A stretch of DNA of 64,000 nt, taken from positions 4,030,001 through 4,094,000 of the forward strand of contig NZ_CP012257.1 in NCBI RefSeq assembly GCF_001277175.1. The letters run 5' to 3'. A program made the position numbers and the translations under genes. The notes under the pieces are model-generated. The model was not told the origin of the DNA and did no database searches. It worked only from the letters and a program-made list of their open reading frames with translations. This DNA comes from Cronobacter universalis NCTC 9529. GTDB taxonomy: Bacteria; Pseudomonadota; Gammaproteobacteria; Enterobacterales; Enterobacteriaceae. Below, in pieces: positions 25,880 through 35,265 of this stretch (its first letter is position 1; the number at the start of each line of letters is the position of its first letter).

Positions 25880-27937
25880 TTACTTCTTCATCTGCCCGAG
25901 AATCGCGCCGCACTGGTTCTCGTTGCCTTCGGACGGCGAAATCAGCGCCAGCAGCGCCGCGGCGGGCGTGACCAGCGTCGCGAGCGCCGCCGCGACCGCG
26001 CCGCGGGCAATCAGCGGCCCAGGCTTCACGCCATAATCCGGGTCTTTAAAGGTGCCGCGCACATACAGCGGCGAGCGCAACGTCACGATGCGTACCCCTT
26101 TGCTTTCCGGATTAATGGTGAGATCCAGCCGCTCGTCGGCGAAACTGGTGGTGCCGGTGATATTAATCAGCGCGTTTTCGGTATCAAAGGCGAAAATCTC
26201 CGGGCGCGCCACGCCGTTGGTCAGATTCAGGTTCGCCGCCGCGCAGTTGACCCGCACTTCATCGTCGCCAAAAATCTGCCCGACGATAAAGTTACCCACG
26301 TTCAGCCCCAGAATTTCCATCAGGTTACGGCTGATAACCCCGTCATTCATCAGCAGCTTCAGGTTGCCGTCACTGGTGCCGAGCAGCGAGGCCACCGAGT
26401 TGCCGGTGCCGCGCAGTTTCGCATCGCCGTTCAGTTCGCCAAGCGTACGCTGCATCAGCTCCACGTCCGGCATCAGCTCTTTAAGCTTCAGACGTCGCGC
26501 CTGAATGTCCGCCGCGCCCTGCATCGGTTGCTTGTCGCCGTCGAGATGAATATTGGCGTCGATCGTACCGCCCGCCATGCCGAATTTCAGCGGCTTAAGG
26601 CGCAAATCACCGTTGGCGAGCAGAATATGGGTGGTGAGATCGCTAATCGGCAGACGGCTGCTGTGCTCAATACGGCGGCCTTTAAAGCGCACGTCGGCAT
26701 CCATCACGTCCCATTTGTTGGTTTCAAAAGTGTCGTGCGGCAGCACTTTGTCGCCGGGCTGCGCCGGTTTTTCGCCTTTTTTCTGCTCGGAATTTTTGCT
26801 CTTCTCCGCCCCGGCGCCGGAATCGACGCCGATCAGCGGGCCAAGGTCGGCAAGCCGCAGCTGGCGCGATTCCAGATCCCCTTCCAGCTTCGGCCGCGGT
26901 TTGCGCTGGCTGTAGGTCAGCGAGCCGTGAATATCGCTTTCGCCAATGCGCCCGTTAAAGCCGCGATAGTCATACACCGAGCCTTTATCGCTGTTGATTT
27001 TGGCGACCAGCCGGCCATCGGTTTCAAACGGCGGCGTATCGGGCAGCAGCACACCGGTCAGCTCATAGAGATCGCCCAGCGAATTACCGGCGAATTTCAG
27101 CTGTAAATCGACGCCCCCCATGTTCATCGGATCGTTAACCGTCCCGACAAACGCCACGCGGGTGTCGCCGGAGCGCAGATCCGCCTGCACCGGGAACGGC
27201 GTGCCTTCGCTTTTCAGCGCCAGCATCCCGCCGATTTTCCCTTCGCCGCGCAGCGGCTGATCGTTATAGGTGCCGCGCGCCTTCAGGCCAAACACATAAT
27301 CGCCGACCTTATCGTTCCCTTTTTTGTCTTTTTCACCGGTCACTTCGTTAAACGGCAGCGGTTTACCGAGCGGATCGATGAGGATCTCCACATCGGCGCG
27401 GCTGACGTTATCATCCACCCGCAACCGGCCCTGATCGAACAGGATGTTATCGAGCCGGAAAGACCAGGATGATGGCTGCTGCGTCTCCTCGCCTTCGCTT
27501 TGCTTCATGTCGAACGTCCAGTTATTGGTCTTTTCCGACAAACGAATCAGCTGCGCGTCCGGCTTCTGGAATTTAATCCACGGGAGATAGACGGTTTTGG
27601 TGAGCAGCGCCAGCGGGGCGAGAGTCGCCTCCACGCGGGGCAGGTGGATCATGGTGACTTGCGGAATATCGGGCGGGTTGCCGAGCACGACATCTTCAGC
27701 ATGTACGTGCGGCCAGGGCACCCAGCTTCGCCAGCCGGGCTCTTCTTTGTTTCGCTCCCATACCACGCCCAGATCGCCACGTATGGCAAAGGGGCGGTTT
27801 AGCTCCGTGGAGACCTTCTGGTTGATGGTCGGCTTAAGCCGATTCCAGTCAAATGTCGCGATAATGATGATTGCGACTACGACCAGCAACAAGAAAACCC
27901 CTGCTACCACGCTGATAATTTTAGTTGTTTTCGTCAT
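25880..27937 (-). CDS. yhjG: AsmA-family protein YhjG
   Basis: 685 residues. An N-terminal membrane anchor (about 6-30, ISVVAGVFLLLVVVAIIII) is followed by the AsmA signature FDWNRLKPTINQKVS and RPFAIRGDLGVVWER. The long periplasmic part has repeated beta strands as in AsmA/TamB-like lipid-transfer bridge proteins. A lysine/glutamate-rich low-complexity linker lies around 375-400. I chose ATG 27937 because GAGGTG lies 7 bases before it; GTG two codons earlier overlaps that site. E. coli YhjG is one of the AsmA-like family whose members help move phospholipid to the outer membrane. Confidence 0.92.
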   Translation of the reverse strand: MTKTTKIISVVAGVFLLLVVVAIIIIATFDWNRLKPTINQKVSTELNRPFAIRGDLGVVWERNKEEPGWRSWVPWPHVHAEDVVLGNPPDIPQVTMIHLPRVEATLAPLALLTKTVYLPWIKFQKPDAQLIRLSEKTNNWTFDMKQSEGEETQQPSSWSFRLDNILFDQGRLRVDDNVSRADVEILIDPLGKPLPFNEVTGEKDKKGNDKVGDYVFGLKARGTYNDQPLRGEGKIGGMLALKSEGTPFPVQADLRSGDTRVAFVGTVNDPMNMGGVDLQLKFAGNSLGDLYELTGVLLPDTPPFETDGRLVAKINSDKGSVYDYRGFNGRIGESDIHGSLTYSQRKPRPKLEGDLESRQLRLADLGPLIGVDSGAGAEKSKNSEQKKGEKPAQPGDKVLPHDTFETNKWDVMDADVRFKGRRIEHSSRLPISDLTTHILLANGDLRLKPLKFGMAGGTIDANIHLDGDKQPMQGAADIQARRLKLKELMPDVELMQRTLGELNGDAKLRGTGNSVASLLGTSDGNLKLLMNDGVISRNLMEILGLNVGNFIVGQIFGDDEVRVNCAAANLNLTNGVARPEIFAFDTENALINITGTTSFADERLDLTINPESKGVRIVTLRSPLYVRGTFKDPDYGVKPGPLIARGAVAAALATLVTPAAALLALISPSEGNENQCGAILGQMKK

Positions 27938-28001
27938 CCTCACACCTCGTCCTGATGATGCCTGCCTCCACTAAAGATAGTTGACGACAGCGCAAAGCTC
28001 A

Positions 28002-28775
28002 TCAGGAGAGTCTGAGTATTACCTTTTCCAGCGTTTCGAATGGCACAGGGCGCGACAGAAAATACCCTTGCGCGGCCAGCGCAGGCGACTGCTGCACATC
28101 CCGCCACTCTTCCAGGGTTTCCACGCCTTCGACAATCACGCCTTCGCAGTAGTGATTCATCAGTTGCAACAGCATCGTGAACAGATTGCGGCCTTCGCTG
28201 CTCTGACGCAGCATGATAAACAGATCGCGCGCCACTTTGATGTAGTCATAACGCACTTCATTCAGCGCCGAGAAGTTCGCCATACCGGTGCCGAAATCGT
28301 CCAGCCACAGCGGGCCGAATTCGCAGAAACTCGCGAACGTCGAGTTTTGCGGCAGGCTGATATGCTCCACCAGTTCAAAACGCACCCACGGCAGCGTTTC
28401 GGTCAGGGCGCGGATCTGCGGCATGTCGCGCATGGCCATTAGCGTCGGGCCGTCGACGTTAACGGACGCCAGGATATTATTCGCCGTAAAAAACGGCGCG
28501 CGCGATGACAGCACCTGCAGTTGCTCTTCAATCACGTCCACGCGATAACGTACCGGCAGCCCGGCGAAATAGCGGTCTGGCGCGATGCGGCGCGTCGGCT
28601 CGCTCGGATGCGTGACGACCGTCAGCAACTCAACCGCCAGCAGACGCCCGTCGGTGCGGTAGATCGGCTGATAGGTATAGGTGCGCTCGCACTGCAGCCA
28701 GTAGCGCCGCTCGTGCAGGCTTTCAACACTCGCCGACGGCAACGCCAGCCGGTGAGTGACCTGTTTTAAATTCAT
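28002..28775 (-). CDS. pdeH: Cyclic-di-GMP phosphodiesterase PdeH
   Basis: 257 residues consisting of a single EAL domain without sensory part, matching E. coli PdeH (YhjH). Catalytic landmarks are present: AVELL (the EAL position), SVNVDG with the metal-binding Asn, FELVEHI, LDDFGTGMANFS with the two Asp, DYIKVAR with Lys, and EGVET. It is the main enzyme lowering c-di-GMP in motile E. coli, preventing YcgR from braking the flagellar motor. A perfect sigma-28 promoter lies 48 bases upstream, so it belongs to the flagellar class 3 regulon. Confidence 0.95.
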   Translation of the reverse strand: MNLKQVTHRLALPSASVESLHERRYWLQCERTYTYQPIYRTDGRLLAVELLTVVTHPSEPTRRIAPDRYFAGLPVRYRVDVIEEQLQVLSSRAPFFTANNILASVNVDGPTLMAMRDMPQIRALTETLPWVRFELVEHISLPQNSTFASFCEFGPLWLDDFGTGMANFSALNEVRYDYIKVARDLFIMLRQSSEGRNLFTMLLQLMNHYCEGVIVEGVETLEEWRDVQQSPALAAQGYFLSRPVPFETLEKVILRLS

Positions 28776-28822
28776 GGTAAAGGGTCCTGTTGTGAGATGG
28801 CTTACCGGGACTCGTCCTGGAA

Positions 28823-28849
28823 TTATCGGCGCTGCGGTTGAGAACTTTA
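28823..28849 (-). promoter_or_regulatory. Sigma-28 (FliA) promoter of pdeH
   Basis: On the minus strand TAAA (28849-28846), a 15-base spacer and GCCGATAA (28830-28823) match the FliA consensus TAAA-N15-GCCGATAA at every position. Predicted transcription start is near 28816, giving a leader of about 40 bases. Confidence 0.95.
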
Positions 28850-28923
28850 TGCACAGTTGTCCGACCCGCAGGTTTATAAGGAATAACGCTTTTCTTCAGG
28901 AATATTGGTGCAGTTCAAAAAAT

Positions 28924-28942
28924 ACTGGAACAGCGTTTTAAA
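28924..28942. promoter_or_regulatory. Candidate KdgR box upstream of kdgK
   Basis: ACTGGAACAGCGTTTTAAA agrees at most positions with the KdgR palindrome AATGAAACA-N2-GTTTCATT as I recall it. It lies 67 bases before the kdgK ATG. KdgR represses kdgK in enterobacteria. The right half is degenerate, so this is only a candidate. Confidence 0.4.
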
Positions 28943-29008
28943 AGATTTGACTGCGCGATCGCGGCGGCACACACTAACGTCCATCTTCTCGTTTTCAGGT
29001 GAGTCACT

Positions 29009-29941
29009 ATGTCAGAGCAAAAGATTGCCGTGATTGGCGAATGCATGATTGAACTGTCGGAAAAAGGCGCGCAGGTAAACCGCGGCTTTGGCGGCGATAC
29101 GCTCAACACCGCGGTCTATATCGCCCGCCAGGTGAGCCCGCAGGCGCTGTCGGTGCATTATGTGACCGCGCTTGGCAAAGACAGCTTCAGCCAGCAGATG
29201 CTTGACGCCTGGCAGGCCGAAAACGTGCACACCGAACTCACCCAGCGCATGGATAACCGGCTGCCGGGGCTCTATTACATCGAAACCGACGAACGCGGCG
29301 AACGCACATTCTGGTACTGGCGCAACGAGGCCGCCGCGAAATTCTGGCTGGAGAGCGACCAGGCCGACGCCATCTGCGCCCAGCTGGCGCAGTTTGATTA
29401 CCTCTATCTGAGCGGCATCAGCCTGGCGATTTTAAGCCCGCAGAGCCGCGAGAAGCTGCTCGGCCTGCTGAAAGCCTGTCGCGCTAACGGCGGCAAAGTG
29501 ATTTTCGATAACAACTACCGCCCGCGCCTGTGGGCAAGCCGGGAAGAGACGCAGCAGGTTTACCAGCAGATGCTGGGCTGCACCGATATCGCCTTCCTGA
29601 CGCTCGATGACGAAGACGCGCTGTGGGGCGAGAAACCTGTCGACGAGGTTATCGCGCGCACCCAGGCGGCGGGCGTGCGTGAAGTGGTGATTAAGCGCGG
29701 CGCCGAATCGTGCCTGGTGGCGGTACAGGGCGAGGCGCTCTGTGAAGTGCCTGCGGTGAAATTACCGAAAGAGAGCGTCATCGACACCACCGCGGCGGGC
29801 GACTCGTTCAGCGCCGGTTATCTGGCGGTGCGTCTCACGGGCGGCAGCGCCGAAGCGGCGGCGAAACGCGGCCATCTGACCGCCAGCACCGTGATTCAGT
29901 ATCGCGGCGCGATCATCCCGCGCGAGGCGATGCCGCAATAA
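29009..29941 (+). CDS. kdgK: 2-dehydro-3-deoxygluconokinase
   Basis: 310 residues, PfkB/ribokinase family. It begins MSEQKIAVIGECMIELSEKG with the sugar-binding GGDTLNTAVY loop, and carries the ATP/anion-hole signature DTTAAGDSFSAGYLA with the catalytic Asp near the C-terminus. It phosphorylates KDG to KDPG, linking pectin/hexuronate breakdown to the Entner-Doudoroff aldolase. SD AGGTGAGT precedes the ATG. Monocistronic, ended by a terminator. Confidence 0.95.
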   Translation: MSEQKIAVIGECMIELSEKGAQVNRGFGGDTLNTAVYIARQVSPQALSVHYVTALGKDSFSQQMLDAWQAENVHTELTQRMDNRLPGLYYIETDERGERTFWYWRNEAAAKFWLESDQADAICAQLAQFDYLYLSGISLAILSPQSREKLLGLLKACRANGGKVIFDNNYRPRLWASREETQQVYQQMLGCTDIAFLTLDDEDALWGEKPVDEVIARTQAAGVREVVIKRGAESCLVAVQGEALCEVPAVKLPKESVIDTTAAGDSFSAGYLAVRLTGGSAEAAAKRGHLTASTVIQYRGAIIPREAMPQ

Positions 29942-29957
29942 ACCGTCCCGGTTGATG

Positions 29958-29986
29958 AGCCCGGCCCCTGCGCCGGGCTTTTTATT
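29958..29986 (+). terminator. Terminator of kdgK
   Basis: AGCCCGGC paired with GCCGGGCT around CCCTGC, followed by TTTTATTT. Confidence 0.88.
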
Positions 29987-29996
29987 TCCGCCACGC

Positions 29997-30021
29997 ATAA
30001 AAAACCCGGCCGGAGCCGGGT
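29997..30021 (-). terminator. Terminator of yhjJ
   Basis: Read on the minus strand, ACCCGGC pairs with GCCGGGT around a four-base loop, followed by a T run (A run at 29998-30004 on the + strand). Confidence 0.85.
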
Positions 30022-30026
30022 GGTGA

Positions 30027-31517
30027 TTAATTGCTTTTGTCAGCAGGGGGCGGAATATCGGTGACATCCGGGCGCGGCTCATCCTGCGCAGGCGCCGCCG
30101 TTACGGGCGTCATGATGCGATCCCACGTCTCCTGGAGCGCCTTCACGCTGTACTCTTCCTCACCCTTCGGTTGCAGCAGGACCAGCGCCATCTCCTGGGA
30201 TAACTGCTGGCGTAAATCCTGGTTCAGCTCGGCGGCGGTCAGGTTGTTGAGGAAGCTCTGGCGCAGATTCTGGTACTGCTCCGGCGCGATATCCACCACC
30301 TGATTTTGCAGCGAACGCATCCGCTGGTTGATCAGCACATCGGTATCGGTGCGCGCATAGGTGGCGAACAGCTTCTGCAGCTCCAGTTTTTTCTGGGCGA
30401 TCAGCGCGTTGAACTCATCCACCGACAGTCCTTTCTCACGCACGCCAGCCAGCTCGCGGGCGATCAGCGCCAGGTTGCTGTCGAGTTTATCGTTCGGCGA
30501 TTCAACGTTAATGGCGCACTGGGCGCGCTGGAACAGCACGCGGCAGTCAAAGCCGATGCCGATATCCTTGATGTTATTTTTGCTCAGGTTCTGCTGGACG
30601 TGCCAGAACAGCGCCTCGCGCGCCAGATCCGCGCGCCAGTAACGCTGCAGCGCGGCGGATTCGCGAATCGGCTGCCACGGGTTGTCCCACATAATGGAGA
30701 GGCGATCCTGGCGCACGCTGTCGGTCATAATCGCGACCGGCTCGCGGCGCAGCGGCGACAGCGTCGGCACCGGGGCCGGGGTTTCGCGCTTGCCTTTCAG
30801 CTCGCCGAACGCTTTGTTGATCTGCTCCGCCACCGCGCGGCTGTCGACGTTGCCGACCACGATAAGCGTCATGGCGTCCGGGGTGTACCACTTTTTGTAA
30901 TACGCTTTAAGCTGTTGCGCATCTACCGGCTGTTTCAGTTCGACGGAAGGATCGTGGCCCAGCAGCGTGGAGCCTTTCAGACGCTGACGCCACCAGCCAT
31001 CCTGCGTATCCGGCCAGGTGGCGACCATATCCTGCGTTTGCAGCGCTTTGGTGATGCTTTCCGGCGTAATGGCGACCCGCCCGGCGGTATCGGAGAGATA
31101 CGTCAGCGCTTCTTTCAGCAGATCGTTGCGGTTATTCGGCAGGCTCAGGTTGAACAGCGTGTAGTCGTAAGAGACCACGACCGGCGGCATCGGGCGTTTG
31201 GGATCGATACTCTGCTGCCAGAGCGAGCGCGCCTGCACGGCCTGGAGGCTTCCGCTCTGGGTCAGGGCCAGACGCGGCAGAAAGCGGGTATAGCCGCTCT
31301 GCTGGGTATTTTCAGCAAGCGACCCGGCGTTAACGGTCAGACGAATTTCAATGCGATCGCTCGGGCGCTGCGGCGTGGAGAGGATTTGCCACTGAAAGCC
31401 ATTGCTCAGCGTGCCCTGTTGCCAGGCCGGGTCGGGCTGGAGCGGTTCTGCCTGCACGAGGCTGGCGGCGACCATCAGTAAGCCGCCAGCGATGAGTCGG
31501 ATTCTTGTGCCCTGCAT
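30027..31517 (-). CDS. yhjJ: M16-family peptidase-like protein YhjJ, probably inactive
   Basis: 496 residues with a signal peptide (IAGGLLMVAASLVQA), so periplasmic. The architecture is that of a pitrilysin/M16 peptidase with two homologous domains, but the inverted zinc motif HxxEH is replaced by YTRFL in QQSGYTRFLPRLALTQSG. E. coli YhjJ has the same loss. It is therefore probably a non-catalytic chaperone or scaffold. The substrate-recognition segment (KKWYTPDAMTLIVVGNVD) of M16 proteins is kept. Convergent with kdgK. Confidence 0.92.
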   Translation of the reverse strand: MQGTRIRLIAGGLLMVAASLVQAEPLQPDPAWQQGTLSNGFQWQILSTPQRPSDRIEIRLTVNAGSLAENTQQSGYTRFLPRLALTQSGSLQAVQARSLWQQSIDPKRPMPPVVVSYDYTLFNLSLPNNRNDLLKEALTYLSDTAGRVAITPESITKALQTQDMVATWPDTQDGWWRQRLKGSTLLGHDPSVELKQPVDAQQLKAYYKKWYTPDAMTLIVVGNVDSRAVAEQINKAFGELKGKRETPAPVPTLSPLRREPVAIMTDSVRQDRLSIMWDNPWQPIRESAALQRYWRADLAREALFWHVQQNLSKNNIKDIGIGFDCRVLFQRAQCAINVESPNDKLDSNLALIARELAGVREKGLSVDEFNALIAQKKLELQKLFATYARTDTDVLINQRMRSLQNQVVDIAPEQYQNLRQSFLNNLTAAELNQDLRQQLSQEMALVLLQPKGEEEYSVKALQETWDRIMTPVTAAPAQDEPRPDVTDIPPPADKSN

Positions 31518-31716
31518 GTATACCCCTGATCAACATTCCTGGTTAAAAACAGTCAAATGGCGACAAAAGGCTGCTGCGGCCCGTCGCCAAAGATAGCGCT
31601 TAAACTTTTCGTAAGACCGCAAAAACGCGGAAATGTCGCGCAATAGAGTGAAATAAAAGTTAATTATGCGCAGGCACCCGCCGCCAGAGCAAGCAGCGGC
31701 GGGCTAAAGAGTGAGA

Positions 31717-33087
<1,371 letters not shown>

Positions 33088-33183
33088 TCAGATATATCAG
33101 AGCATCAAATAGGAAACATAAATGTTAAAATTTATGAGCTGAAACGCGTCAGCTCCTGGTGCCTTACAGTATTTGCAGCGGTC

Positions 33184-35142
33184 TCACGGTGCGGAGAGCC
33201 ATGCGTCTTCAAACGCCGCAGGCGTCGCCGCCTTGCCGAAAAGATAGCCCTGGCCCACCGTGACGCCCGCGTTCAGGAGCCAGTCGCGCTGCGCCTCGTT
33301 CTGGATGCCTTCCGCCACCAGTTCAAGGTTAAGCTTTTTCGCCATGCTGATGATGGCTGACACCACGCTGTCATCGTCCGGCAGGCTGTCGATAAAGCTC
33401 TTATCGATTTTAAGGCTGTCCACCGGCAGCGCTTTCATCTTCTGTAACTGGCTCAGGCTGGAATATCCCATGCCGAAATCGTCCAGCGCGATGCGCACGC
33501 CCGCCTCGCGCAGAGGACGCAGAATGGCGATAGCGGCTTCGGTATCGTCGATGCGCTGGCTTTCGGTCATCTCCAGAATCAGCGTGCCGGGCTTAATGGC
33601 GTAACGCTCCAGCCGTTGCAGCATCGTCTGCACCAGATCGCGTTTTAACAACTGCAATGACGATACGTTTACCGACAGCGGCAGCGTAATGCCGTGCGCC
33701 TGCCAGCGCGCCAGCAGCTGACACGCCTCTTCCAGCACCCAGTCGCCCACGGTGACGATAAGCCCGCTCGACTCAATGTTATCGATAAAGCCCACCGGTA
33801 ACGTCCAGTCGCCGTCCGGCTGGCGCTCGCGCAGCAGCGCTTCGGCGCCCACAATGTTGCCGTTGCGCATATCCACCTGCGGTTGCAGCCAGACAGCGTA
33901 CTGACGGCGCGCCAGCGCGTTTTGCATCGCGCTTTCCGGCGTGTTGGCCGGGGATTCGCCGAAAAACGCCACCTGATTGACGCCGTCGCGCCGGGCGTCG
34001 AGCGCGGCGGAAATCGCACTCTGCCAGAGCGTCGACGCGCTCTGGCGGCCATCGAACATCGCCACGCCAATGCTTGCCGGCCCTGTATGGGCGACGCTTT
34101 CCGATTCCAGCGGTTCGTTAAGTGCCGCCAGCAGTTGTTGCGTCAGCGTCACGGCGTGTTCCGGGGTTTTCACGCCGTGCGCGATAATCGCGAAATCGTC
34201 CTGGCTTATCTGCGCCAGCACCATACGCGGCGTCAGCACCGAGCGCAGCTTATCGACGCGCGCGAGCTGGAGCGCCTCACGCTGCGATTCGTCGACATCG
34301 CGAAGCGGCTCGCAGGCCACATACAGCAGCGCCGTCGCGCCGCCGCCCGCCACGGTCTGCTCAAGCAGCGCGGTGAGCAGCGCCTGGTTCGGCAGGCCGG
34401 TGAGCGGGAAACGGGTGCCGCTGGTGCGCGCCTCGTCGACCTGCCGCGCCAGCGCCTGCTGGTTGCGGTTATAGGTGCGCACCAGCATGCCGATCTCATC
34501 ATCCTGATGCAGGCGCGGGATGGCGAGCTGATGATGCGCCAGTTCGTGGGCGTCCAGCGCGCTCAGCGTGCGCGTGATATCCCGCAGCGGGTGGAGGATC
34601 AGGCGATTTATGCACCAGGTGATCGCCACCGAGAGGATCAGCGCCAGCAGCAGGAAGGTGGTCAGAAGTGTCGAAATCGCATTGATGATAAAGCGGTACA
34701 GGCGCCAGGAGTCGGCCTGCAACACCAGATACGCAAGCGGCTGCGGGTTGGCGGGACGCTCCAGCGAGTAGAGCGGCAGGGAGATCTGCACCGGCAGCTC
34801 AAAGACGCGGGCGAGCGTCACCGGAATGGGACGCTCAGGCGTAAAGCGCATGCGCAACGCCTGGAACTGATTGGGCAACACCACATCGGCGCGGCTTATC
34901 ACGCCGGCGGGTTTGATTTCGCGAAGGATCGCCTCCGCTTCCGGGATATTGGCCTTCAGGATAGCCGCAGAGAGCGGCTGGCGCACCGAGCGGGCGATGC
35001 TCTCCATCTGCATGGCGGTGTGGTAGCGATGCGACTGCACGAAATGAAACAGCAAAACGACGCTGAAAATAAAAAGAAAAAAGACGGAAACGGCCGAAAC
35101 CATCGCCATCTGTTTAATCGTGAGGGAACGACTGACTCGCAA
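33184..35142 (-). CDS. hmsP: Biofilm regulator HmsP/YhjK, EAL-type c-di-GMP phosphodiesterase
   Basis: 652 residues. Order: membrane segment (about 10-32), periplasmic domain with the pattern seen in HmsP, second membrane segment (about 152-176), HAMP-like region with RTLSAL, degenerate GGDEF domain (about 240-375) in which GGDEF is replaced by SQDDF, and EAL domain (about 395-640) with [24 protein letters not shown] and VAEGIQ intact. It should degrade c-di-GMP but not make it. The start is a TTG with GGAG 7 bases upstream, giving [14 protein letters not shown]. It sits just downstream of bcsC, as in E. coli, and can restrain cellulose synthesis locally. Confidence 0.9.
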   Translation of the reverse strand: MRVSRSLTIKQMAMVSAVSVFFLFIFSVVLLFHFVQSHRYHTAMQMESIARSVRQPLSAAILKANIPEAEAILREIKPAGVISRADVVLPNQFQALRMRFTPERPIPVTLARVFELPVQISLPLYSLERPANPQPLAYLVLQADSWRLYRFIINAISTLLTTFLLLALILSVAITWCINRLILHPLRDITRTLSALDAHELAHHQLAIPRLHQDDEIGMLVRTYNRNQQALARQVDEARTSGTRFPLTGLPNQALLTALLEQTVAGGGATALLYVACEPLRDVDESQREALQLARVDKLRSVLTPRMVLAQISQDDFAIIAHGVKTPEHAVTLTQQLLAALNEPLESESVAHTGPASIGVAMFDGRQSASTLWQSAISAALDARRDGVNQVAFFGESPANTPESAMQNALARRQYAVWLQPQVDMRNGNIVGAEALLRERQPDGDWTLPVGFIDNIESSGLIVTVGDWVLEEACQLLARWQAHGITLPLSVNVSSLQLLKRDLVQTMLQRLERYAIKPGTLILEMTESQRIDDTEAAIAILRPLREAGVRIALDDFGMGYSSLSQLQKMKALPVDSLKIDKSFIDSLPDDDSVVSAIISMAKKLNLELVAEGIQNEAQRDWLLNAGVTVGQGYLFGKAATPAAFEDAWLSAP

Positions 35143-35265
35143 CTTGATTCTCCACTGATGCCACTGCCCGCATGATAATCACTCATAATTATCATTGCGG
35201 GCGGGAGTATACTGCATTGTTGTGGAATTTAACCGCGCTGCCGGGCCGAACGCGCATTAATCTTA

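Noticed and set aside
31677..31703. CCCGCCGC/GCGGCGGG hairpin downstream of dctA
   Set aside because: Eleven-base loop and no T run on the dctA strand; too weak to call a terminator.
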